A stretch of DNA of 8,289 bases from Anaerolineales bacterium UBA3001 (GTDB lineage: Bacteria > Chloroflexota > Anaerolineae > Anaerolineales > UBA11657): contig DDZT01000013.1 of NCBI GenBank assembly GCA_002346435.1, positions 952 to 9,240 of the forward strand, written 5' to 3'. Positions within the stretch are counted from its first letter, which is position 1, and every line of letters begins with the position of its first letter. Below are positions 1 to 5,151 of the stretch, in pieces. The position numbers and the translations under genes were made by a program. Below the pieces are notes generated by a model, which saw nothing but the letters and a program-made list of their open reading frames with translations, did no database searches and had not been told where the DNA came from.

Positions 1-564
1 AGAAATCCTTCGGAAGGCTGGAATAGTCCCAGCTACGGTCATGACTGGAACCGAGGACGAGGAGTTCCAACCGGTATGGGTTGGATGATAAACTCATCCG
101 AGAACCCATTTGGCGACTATCCTCTTGATGTCTTACTCTATGATGGTATCCGCGATAAGGACCTCAGCGGTACAGCCTATCTAGATAGTACTTCACTTGG
201 TTTTGACGAAGCAGATGTTATATACAGCACCGAAGGTAATGGCAGCACTACTACTGAGGTGATTTCCTTAGATACTAACTGGCGCGCAATTGTCGCAAGC
301 ATAGGCGGCCCAGCTAGTTTCCATATAGTATTCCATGAACAAAATGGTCAAAGGAAGTCACAAATGTTCACCGTAAGTCCAGAACAAAATTTTTCAATGT
401 CCGCTACTCCGCAAATGTCGCCAGGGTCAGTAGCATTTGAAATATCAGACACCGAAAATTGGGGTTGGGCAATTGCTATCGCATCAGCAGATGCTCCTAT
501 CAACATTCCAGGACAAAATATTCCGGATGGGATTTGCCCGCCAGGATGCCCTCCATTACCCTAA
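1..564 (+). CDS. hypothetical protein, 3' part only
   Basis: The reading frame is open from the first base to a TAA at 562-564, giving 187 residues with the start outside the window. An internal ATG at 76 exists, but the 25 codons before it are also open and similar in character, so this looks like the C-terminal part of a longer protein. I do not recognise the family. The sequence is rich in Gly, Ser, Thr, Asn and aromatic residues with alternating hydrophobics, which suggests a beta-rich, possibly extracellular domain. No transmembrane segment or catalytic motif is visible. The last residues contain a Cys-Pro-rich tail (CPPGCPP, with the only two cysteines of the visible part). It converges on the alcohol dehydrogenase gene with a 20-base gap, so it is not part of that operon. 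The coding call rests mainly on the long open frame. Confidence 0.6.
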   Translation, partial: RNPSEGWNSPSYGHDWNRGRGVPTGMGWMINSSENPFGDYPLDVLLYDGIRDKDLSGTAYLDSTSLGFDEADVIYSTEGNGSTTTEVISLDTNWRAIVASIGGPASFHIVFHEQNGQRKSQMFTVSPEQNFSMSATPQMSPGSVAFEISDTENWGWAIAIASADAPINIPGQNIPDGICPPGCPPLP

Positions 565-584
565 TTATTCCATTTCCTATCTAC

Positions 585-1628
585 TCAAAACCTATCTATA
601 ACGGTCAGCCCAACCGACTTGAATTCGGACATCGCAGGTAAATACGAAGGCACTTCATCTAGACTGATTGTTTCTCCCACTAGCTGTTGCGGACTAACCA
701 ATCCCTCCTGCACCATCTTTAACATACTCGGATACCGATGTGCTTGCATACCATGACTTCCAACTACCTGCAGTTCCTTGGAAATCAAAGTATCCATAGT
801 AACCATCTGTCTACTTTCATCACCAGTTAGCAACCCGATTTGGATATGCTTCCCGCCTTTACGCAGACAAGCAATAGAATTTTGAGATGTAATTGTGCTA
901 CCCAAAGCATCAATTGAGACATGTGGTCCTCCATCACTAATTTGCTGTATACCCTCAACCACATCTTTATAATCTAAAGCATCAATAACGCTGTGCGCAC
1001 CAACACCCTTCGCCAGTTCAAGCTTCGGTTTAGCAATATCAACCGCTATCACCCGTGCACCAAGTGCAGAAGCGATCATTACCGCCGACAGCCCAACCCC
1101 TCCACAACCATGTACTGCTACCCATTGACCAGGGATCACATCAGCCTGGTCAACCACTGCTCTAAATGAAGTAGTAAAACGACAACCCAAGCTAGCTGCA
1201 GAAACAAATTCAATTTCATCCGGAAGGGCTACAATATTAACGTCTGCACGCCCAATTGCTACAAATTCAGCAAAAGAACCCCAGTGAGTAAATCCCGGTT
1301 GAAATTGGTCGTCACAAACCTGTTGATTACCAATCGCACATTGCGGACATTTACCACAGGCACATACGAAAGGTACAGTTACGCGGTCCCCCATGCTTAC
1401 GTTCAGAACCTCGTCACCAACACCGACAACGACACCTGCCAACTCATGCCCAGGCACATGCGGGAATTGCTGGATGTCCTTGTCATGGCCCATCCAACCA
1501 TGCCAATCACTTAGACAGAGTCCACTAGCTTTAACTTCAATCACTACCCCATCTGAAGCAGGAGTTGGATCAGAGACATTTTCTACTGTAAGGGGTTCAC
1601 AAAACCCGTGATAGAGGACAGCTCTCAT
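585..1628 (-). CDS. zinc-dependent alcohol dehydrogenase (MDR family)
   Basis: A 347-residue medium-chain dehydrogenase of normal family length, expected to oxidise an alcohol or polyol, or reduce the aldehyde or ketone, with NAD(P) in the cytosol. The catalytic zinc ligands are visible: Cys38 (GLCLSDWHG), His61-Glu62 (PGHE) and Cys149 (SLGCRF). A structural zinc lobe is intact with Cys91, Cys94, Cys97 and Cys105; Cys89 is an extra cysteine just before it. The Rossmann motif GCGGVG is at 174-179, and Asp197 at the end of the second beta strand suggests preference for NAD over NADP. The ATG start lies 4 bases after the stop of the small exported protein gene and has no clear Shine-Dalgarno sequence, so translational coupling is likely. 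Substrate cannot be read from the sequence. It is on the same strand as the 2725-8289 cluster but separated from it by the divergent FucU gene. Confidence 0.93.
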   Translation of the reverse strand: MRAVLYHGFCEPLTVENVSDPTPASDGVVIEVKASGLCLSDWHGWMGHDKDIQQFPHVPGHELAGVVVGVGDEVLNVSMGDRVTVPFVCACGKCPQCAIGNQQVCDDQFQPGFTHWGSFAEFVAIGRADVNIVALPDEIEFVSAASLGCRFTTSFRAVVDQADVIPGQWVAVHGCGGVGLSAVMIASALGARVIAVDIAKPKLELAKGVGAHSVIDALDYKDVVEGIQQISDGGPHVSIDALGSTITSQNSIACLRKGGKHIQIGLLTGDESRQMVTMDTLISKELQVVGSHGMQAHRYPSMLKMVQEGLVSPQQLVGETISLDEVPSYLPAMSEFKSVGLTVIDRF

Positions 1629-1632
1629 TTAG

Positions 1633-2007
1633 TCAAGGGATGCTCTTGCGGCTATAATTTGGTTTCCTGTCCTTCAAGGATTCATCTTTCATACTGTGTA
1701 TTTTCTCCAATTTCTCATCAGCTTGCTCCTGAGTTATCTTTCCAGCCTCGACAGCAGCTTGTAGTTGTTTACTCAATGAATCGATATCCCAGTATTTCCC
1801 TCGATTAGACTTCCTGTTGGACATTAGCTCCATCTTTTGCTGAGACTGCTCTTGAGTGATATATCCCGCCTCAACAGCATTTTGCAGTTTTTCCCGCAAC
1901 AAATCGGCGTCCCTACCATATGTTTCATAAGTAGCCGCAACACTAATTGCCAATAGGCCACATGTAGTCAATCCAATAGCAACACGCATTAATATTTTTT
2001 TATACAT
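1633..2007 (-). CDS. small exported protein with two 26-residue repeats
   Basis: I place the start at ATG 2007 (124 residues). A TTG at 2022 would add 5 residues, but the ATG version begins with a classic MYKK basic tip. This is followed by a hydrophobic stretch to about residue 25 ending in SVAA, which fits a Sec signal peptide. No convincing lipobox precedes the single Cys. The mature part is charged and helical and carries two copies of a repeat, residues 37-62 and 78-103, sharing 15 of 26 positions around a core AVEAG-x-ITQEQ. Such EAGxITQEQA repeats are common in small periplasmic or secreted proteins of unknown function and resemble the DUF2680-type pattern. The C-terminus is very basic. 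It is the first gene of a two-gene unit with the alcohol dehydrogenase. Function unknown; being exported, it may not share a pathway with the cytosolic enzyme. Confidence 0.72.
   Translation of the reverse strand: MYKKILMRVAIGLTTCGLLAISVAATYETYGRDADLLREKLQNAVEAGYITQEQSQQKMELMSNRKSNRGKYWDIDSLSKQLQAAVEAGKITQEQADEKLEKIHSMKDESLKDRKPNYSRKSIP
1699..1776 (-). repeat. second copy of the AVEAGxITQEQ protein repeat
   Basis: This stretch encodes residues 78-103 of the small exported protein (LSKQLQAAVEAGKITQEQ...). It matches the copy at 1822-1899 at 15 of 26 residues. The two copies start 41 residues apart, which points to an old internal duplication. Confidence 0.75.
1822..1899 (-). repeat. first copy of the AVEAGxITQEQ protein repeat
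   Basis: This stretch encodes residues 37-62 of the small exported protein (LREKLQNAVEAGYITQEQ...). It is the N-terminal member of the pair; the copies differ mainly at the residue after EAG and in the helix after ITQEQ. Confidence 0.75.
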
Positions 2008-2029
2008 AAGTTTTATTCTCAATCATATA

Positions 2030-2059
2030 TCTTTACATATACCATGATACGGTAGTCAA
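2030..2059 (-). promoter_or_regulatory. candidate promoter of the exported protein/ADH unit
   Basis: Read on the minus strand there is a good -35 (TTGACT, plus positions 2054-2059), an 18-base spacer and a weak -10 (TAAAGA, plus positions 2030-2035). Transcription would start about 15-20 bases before the ATG at 2007. The -10 matches the consensus at only three positions, so this is tentative. Confidence 0.3.
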
Positions 2060-2061
2060 CT

Positions 2062-2098
2062 ATACAGTTTTTTGAGAAATACCTATCATCAACTGTAT
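2062..2098. repeat. inverted repeat ATACAGTT / AACTGTAT
   Basis: ATACAGTT at 2062-2069 and its exact complement AACTGTAT at 2091-2098 are separated by 21 bases in the divergent control region. The arms lie just upstream of the candidate minus-strand -35. They could form a protein-binding site with spaced half-sites or a weak hairpin. Chance is a real alternative in such AT-rich DNA. Confidence 0.35.
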
Positions 2099-2110
2099 TA
2101 TACTAACTTT

Positions 2111-2179
2111 CAAACAAACTGATTTGCCAAATATTTGCCCCGCAAAAAATAAATACAAATCTATTTGCAAGTAAATATG
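2111..2179. promoter_or_regulatory. operator-like cluster of ATTTG/CAAAT half-sites
   Basis: This stretch contains ATTTGC at 2122-2127, 2133-2138 and 2163-2168. It also contains two short palindromes: ATTTG-C-CAAAT at 2122-2132 and CAAAT-CT-ATTTG at 2156-2167. It sits between the divergent exported protein/ADH unit and the FucU gene, upstream of a TATAAT. This is the arrangement expected for a regulator binding site acting on one or both directions, but no regulator is encoded nearby and AT-rich DNA produces such patterns by chance. Confidence 0.4.
2156..2179 (+). repeat. direct repeat copy A, divergent control region
   Basis: This 24-base element begins CAAATCTATT and recurs imperfectly at 2226-2249, matching at about 18 of 24 positions and starting 70 bases later. 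Copy A overlaps the second palindrome of the operator-like cluster. Confidence 0.4.
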
Positions 2180-2202
2180 TCTAACACTTTCACAATAGGC
2201 TA

Positions 2203-2208
2203 TATAAT
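2203..2208 (+). promoter_or_regulatory. candidate -10 box (TATAAT) for the FucU gene
   Basis: A perfect TATAAT lies 36 bases before the FucU start codon, which would place the transcript start about 30 bases upstream of the gene. No good -35 is present at 16-18 bases (the stretch reads TCTAAC), which would fit an activator-dependent promoter or a chance match. Confidence 0.38.
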
Positions 2209-2225
2209 AAAGACACACTAATATC

Positions 2226-2249
2226 CAAATCTATTCACAAACAAATGTT
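2226..2249 (+). repeat. direct repeat copy B, overlapping the FucU start
   Basis: Imperfect second copy of the 24-base element at 2156-2179. It covers the FucU start codon at 2245 and occupies the place where a ribosome binding site would be; no Shine-Dalgarno sequence is visible there. A protein bound here could block translation initiation or early transcription of the gene. Confidence 0.38.
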
Positions 2250-2703
2250 AATTGGCATATCTCCAGTAGTTGGACCAGAACTCCTATCTGTTTTATACCG
2301 TATGGGTCATGGCGACGAAATAGTATTGGCTGATATATTTTTCCCGGGCGACACTTATGGCAAACGGTTAATAAGATGTGATGGAATAGGCATTAGTGAC
2401 CTTCTAAAAGGCATTCTACCTCTCATAAGCCTCGACACTTATGTAGATACTCCAATTACAATGATGGCAGCTGCAAACGACGACCAGTTAGAACCCAGTA
2501 TAGAACAATCCTACCATCAAACTATTAGACACTACTGGCCTGATACACCAGCAGCGAACCACATAGAGCGCTACGAATTCTATACTAGAGCAAAACAAGC
2601 ATTTGCTGTAGTAATGACAGGCGAAATGGCTAAATACGCCAACATTATCTTACGAAAGGGAGTTCCAGATCCTAGAACACTCAAGTCCAATCAGAATTCT
2701 TAA
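2245..2703 (+). CDS. fucU: FucU/RbsD-family sugar mutarotase
   Basis: A 152-residue protein of the RbsD/FucU family; E. coli FucU is about 140 residues. Family members catalyse anomer or pyranose-furanose exchange of fucose, ribose and related sugars in the cytosol, feeding kinases or isomerases. Family marks are the start LIGISPVVGPELL, the strongly conserved GHGDEIVLAD (21-30) with the catalytic-type His22 and Asp30, RCDG at 44-47, LDTYVDTP (63-70), the ERYEFYTRAK helix (108-117) and the closing TGE-x-x-x-YANIILRKGV (125-140). The closing block is more like FucU than RbsD, but RbsD activity cannot be excluded. No Shine-Dalgarno sequence precedes the ATG. The gene converges on the eIF2B-like gene with a 21-base gap, so it is transcribed separately from the kinase cluster although its role fits that cluster. 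Confidence 0.9.
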   Translation: MLIGISPVVGPELLSVLYRMGHGDEIVLADIFFPGDTYGKRLIRCDGIGISDLLKGILPLISLDTYVDTPITMMAAANDDQLEPSIEQSYHQTIRHYWPDTPAANHIERYEFYTRAKQAFAVVMTGEMAKYANIILRKGVPDPRTLKSNQNS

Positions 2704-2724
2704 TTCCACATTTATTGATAAACT

Positions 2725-3684
2725 CTAACTTTCATTTAGTTGCGCAATATCACAAAACTCATCTGGTTTGAGGTTTCCATACTCAGTAATATAAGCATTA
2801 ACAAGGGTGCCAGGTATCAACTCAATTGCGGGATAGTTAGTAACAACTCTCTCCTTGTTCAATTCCAAATTATTATTCAACAAATCCACTAAATCCTTTT
2901 GAACGCCACTATAATCAAAGTTCTCATTCATATCACTAGAAGCTTTTAATGTCTCAGTCACCGGCATAAACGGAACCCCAAAGTACTGAGCACATATAGC
3001 CACACCAAGCGTACCTACAGTATTCGTGAAAGTTCCACTAGGAAATACAGTTTCAACACCTACCAAGACTACATCACAACCCTCCATTACCTGCGAAATA
3101 GCAGCATCAGGAATATAACTAATGTCACATCCAATCCTAATTGCTTCCTCGACTATCGGTTTACCGCCATCAGCAGTTCGACTTTCAGACACAATTACTT
3201 CCAGGGTAGAAGTATGTTTCATCAACTCATTTATAACTCCCATGACAGTACTACTATAATCATACAAAAAGACCTTATCTGAACCTAGCAAATGTCGTGC
3301 CCCTTTGGAGTTCAACATACTCAACCTATCCTGCCGATCCTTTTGGACCCCGCCAACCCAATCCGATAGAAGTTCTTGCAAGTTCTCAATTTCTCTGTCT
3401 TGATTGAAAGCATGCAATTTAGCCCGTAATGGCTGAAAGCTATTTTCTACAGCCACGGAAAATCGGCCACGTGTACTATGAAAATAATCCAAAAGGGCAA
3501 CTACTTCACAAAACAATTCGCGCGAAGATTGTGCAGAACTAGCTTCATTCAAAGTTCGTAAGCAGTCCACAAAAAGACTAACCACAGCGCTTGTCCCAAG
3601 TGGGCCTGATTTATTCACTTTATCCAGTATTATCGTAACTCCGTCAGGAAAAGTCACAAGATGCTCTAGCGACTGATTTTTCAT
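2725..3684 (-). CDS. eIF2B/MtnA/R15P-isomerase-like protein
   Basis: A 319-residue member of the superfamily that includes eIF2B alpha/beta/delta, methylthioribose-1-phosphate isomerase (MtnA) and archaeal ribose-1,5-bisphosphate isomerase. An N-terminal helical part (1-130) is followed by the Rossmann-like domain: VFLYDYSSTV (138-147), VIVSESRTADGGKP (163-176), VVLVGVETVFPSG (205-217), N-x-VGT (221-225), VTETLK (242-247) and the end motif ITEYG (299-303). By my alignment the catalytic Cys of the isomerases corresponds to Tyr143 and the catalytic Asp to Glu211; Glu at that position is usual in eIF2B subunits. It is the last gene of the long unit, 62 bases after kinase B, with a good AAGGTG ribosome binding site. 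In bacteria a translation factor role is unlikely, and kinase neighbours suggest phosphorylated-sugar metabolism or sensing. Exact activity unknown. Confidence 0.85.
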   Translation of the reverse strand: MKNQSLEHLVTFPDGVTIILDKVNKSGPLGTSAVVSLFVDCLRTLNEASSAQSSRELFCEVVALLDYFHSTRGRFSVAVENSFQPLRAKLHAFNQDREIENLQELLSDWVGGVQKDRQDRLSMLNSKGARHLLGSDKVFLYDYSSTVMGVINELMKHTSTLEVIVSESRTADGGKPIVEEAIRIGCDISYIPDAAISQVMEGCDVVLVGVETVFPSGTFTNTVGTLGVAICAQYFGVPFMPVTETLKASSDMNENFDYSGVQKDLVDLLNNNLELNKERVVTNYPAIELIPGTLVNAYITEYGNLKPDEFCDIAQLNES

Positions 3685-3689
3685 GTATG

Positions 3690-3695
3690 CACCTT
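3690..3695 (-). promoter_or_regulatory. Shine-Dalgarno of the eIF2B-like gene
   Basis: AAGGTG on the minus strand, 5 bases before the ATG at 3684, confirms that start. Its first two A's are also the last two bases of the TAA ending an 8-codon upstream reading frame (3694-3720), so the two could be coupled. Confidence 0.7.
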
Positions 3696-3720
3696 ATAAG
3701 CAGTCAACACAGAAACACAT
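3694..3720 (-). CDS. possible 8-residue Cys-rich leader peptide
   Basis: In the gap between kinase B and the eIF2B-like gene there is an ATG (3720-3718) followed by codons for MCFCVDCL and a TAA at 3696-3694. An AGAGG sits 4 bases before the ATG, and a stronger AAAGGAG lies at 3736-3742, about 15 bases before it. The stop overlaps the ribosome binding site of the next gene, a usual arrangement for translational coupling. Three of eight residues are cysteine. Frames this short are common by chance, so confidence is low. Confidence 0.25.
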   Translation of the reverse strand: MCFCVDCL

Positions 3721-3746
3721 TATGCCTCTGTATCACTCCTTTCTCA

Positions 3747-4715
3747 TTAGTTCAATAAGTCCCGCACATCTCTCATGCTGAAGTCAGCTCCCTGAGAACC
3801 ATGACCTCCACAAACAAGTGCGGCTACCGCAGCTCCCACTCTACTAGATTGTTCAATAGACATCCCCACACATAATCCATGTAAAGTTCCAGCCACTACT
3901 CCATCTCCAGCACCGATAGTATCTACAATTTCAGATCTGAACGCAGGCACTTTGCCAATACCCAATGCTGAGCCATAAACCAATCCGCGCTCTCCATCCT
4001 TCACGACCACATCTGCGGGACCCATTTCCAACAAGGCTTTAGCTGCGCTTACAGCATCATCTGAACCTGTTATGGAGGTGGCTTCATACGAATTACCGAA
4101 TACAATTTTAGCCCTACCAATCACTTCCTTGGCTCTATCAGGGAGATTGTCACAAAGAGCATGTGATAAGTCTATAGACAGTAAAGCGCCAGTCTCATCT
4201 ATGATGTCCAACCATATATTTGCCGCCTCAATTTGACTGGCTGTACCTAGTGAACCTAGCGTGAATCCGTCCATATGAACATACGGAGCATTTCCGATTA
4301 CCGGTTGAGGAGACAAATCTGACGGACGATAGGATAGACCATTACGATCAGAGACAATCACACTGTAATCACCGCTTTCTTCAACTATGATGTAAACATG
4401 TGGTGTATCTGCTCTTGTATCTTTTACTATATCAGAAGCAGTTAACCGACTGCGCCCGATTTCATTCGTTACATCTCGATACATACCCTCTGGCACTTTG
4501 GAGTAGAAAGACACTCTCATACCAATCTTTTGGGCGTAACATGCAACATTTAGCCCATTTCCACCCACACTGGTCCAGCATCCTGCTAACTCAACTTCCT
4601 TGTGGCTTTTTAGCTGCGGTAGATTTTTTACACACAAAATGTTTTCTAAGCAACTATTGCCTATGATTACTACATCAAAATCAAACTCATTTATATTTGT
4701 TTTGCCTCTATACAT
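3747..4715 (-). CDS. PfkB-family carbohydrate kinase (kinase B)
   Basis: A 322-residue ribokinase/PfkB-family kinase of normal length that transfers phosphate from a nucleotide to a sugar or nucleoside hydroxyl in the cytosol. The glycine-rich substrate motif GGNGLNVA is at 51-58, the N-x-x-E metal/phosphate motif at 208-211 (NSYE), KDGERG at 239-244 and the signature DTIGAGD at 265-271, whose last Asp is the catalytic base. Stretches 103-124 and 146-158 form the usual lid and substrate region but do not identify the sugar. The first 12 residues are a short unconserved extension; no later ATG precedes the first beta strand (VVIIG), so ATG 4715 is taken although no Shine-Dalgarno sequence is visible. 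It lies 36 bases after the Rieske gene and 62 before the eIF2B-like gene. It is only distantly similar to kinase A, so the two probably use different substrates. Confidence 0.92.
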   Translation of the reverse strand: MYRGKTNINEFDFDVVIIGNSCLENILCVKNLPQLKSHKEVELAGCWTSVGGNGLNVACYAQKIGMRVSFYSKVPEGMYRDVTNEIGRSRLTASDIVKDTRADTPHVYIIVEESGDYSVIVSDRNGLSYRPSDLSPQPVIGNAPYVHMDGFTLGSLGTASQIEAANIWLDIIDETGALLSIDLSHALCDNLPDRAKEVIGRAKIVFGNSYEATSITGSDDAVSAAKALLEMGPADVVVKDGERGLVYGSALGIGKVPAFRSEIVDTIGAGDGVVAGTLHGLCVGMSIEQSSRVGAAVAALVCGGHGSQGADFSMRDVRDLLN

Positions 4716-4751
4716 ATGTAGTCATTTTGTCTGAGCAAATTACCTATACGG

Positions 4752-5123
4752 TTAGAGAATCACTGTCACCCAATCATCCTCAACAATAACATCATACGTA
4801 CGAAGCTTCATACCATAACCAAATGCTTTTCCAGTTCTAAGATCAAATTCCATTGCATGGCCAGGACACACAAGAACTTCACCATCATGGGCCCATTCCT
4901 TTTCCCAATTTGTGTGTTCATTACATACTACAGTACCTTGCAATCTACCCCTACTGAGTGGGGCTGACTGATGGGGGCATAGGCCAAAAATAGCAAAATA
5001 TTCGCCTTTCACATTAAAAACTGCGATACTTCTATTGCCAACTTTAATTTCTAAGCGTGCTCCCGGCGGAAACTCGTCAACCGGGGCAACAGCTACACGT
5101 CTTTTCCCATTTCTTTCTTTCAT
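4752..5123 (-). CDS. Rieske [2Fe-2S] protein with long inter-ligand loop
   Basis: A 123-residue single-domain Rieske protein. The iron-sulfur ligands are Cys49 and His51 (CPH, first pair) and Cys86 and His89 (CPGH, second pair), followed by the typical MEFDLRTG. In ordinary Rieske ferredoxins the two pairs are about 15-18 residues apart; here 34 residues lie between them, including a Trp-, Glu- and His-rich insert (about 68-82). From memory, small Rieske proteins encoded next to amidohydrolases often carry a similar insert, so it may be a subfamily trait rather than damage. It has no signal peptide or membrane helix, so a soluble electron carrier or partner of an oxygenase or hydrolase is likely. 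It follows the amidohydrolase by 28 bases and has a good AAGGTT ribosome binding site. No oxygenase catalytic subunit is encoded in the window. Confidence 0.92.
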   Translation of the reverse strand: MKERNGKRRVAVAPVDEFPPGARLEIKVGNRSIAVFNVKGEYFAIFGLCPHQSAPLSRGRLQGTVVCNEHTNWEKEWAHDGEVLVCPGHAMEFDLRTGKAFGYGMKLRTYDVIVEDDWVTVIL

Positions 5124-5131
5124 TTGATAAT

Positions 5132-5137
5132 AACCTT
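5132..5137 (-). promoter_or_regulatory. Shine-Dalgarno of the Rieske gene
   Basis: AAGGTT on the minus strand, 8 bases before the ATG at 5123. It lies in the 28-base gap after the amidohydrolase stop and supports this start. Confidence 0.65.
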
Positions 5138-5151
5138 GCTAGATGCATATT

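Noticed and set aside
576..598. Direct repeat CCTATCTA (576-583 and 591-598)
   Set aside because: Eight bases, partly inside the dehydrogenase 3' end; too short and simple to carry meaning.
1608..1808. Plus-strand 66-codon frame opposite the exported protein
   Set aside because: It mirrors the signal-peptide repeat gene, has no ribosome binding site and no recognisable product.
2008..2022. TTG start at 2022 for the small exported protein
   Set aside because: ATG at 2007 gives a better signal peptide start (MYKK) and leaves room for the candidate promoter; the TTG has no ribosome binding site.
2704..2724. Bidirectional terminator between FucU and the eIF2B-like gene
   Set aside because: Only a 4-base pairing (CTAA/TTAG) with an AT-rich loop and no clear T-run; not enough to call.
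2725..3684. Naming the eIF2B-like gene mtnA or a translation initiation factor
   Set aside because: The catalytic Cys and Asp of MtnA are not present in my alignment, and bacteria have no eIF2B system; a specific name would overstate the evidence.
3697..3710. Promoter from TTGACT and TATAAG upstream of the eIF2B-like gene
   Set aside because: The two boxes are only about 3 bases apart, far from the 16-18 needed.
4400..4666. Plus-strand frame opposite kinase B, and similar ones at 1284-1514, 5356-5613, 5630-5866, 6399-6707, 7348-7752 and 7795-8073
   Set aside because: All lie antisense to genes with clear family motifs, encode low-complexity or Cys/Ser/Thr-rich products without motifs, and have no ribosome binding site.
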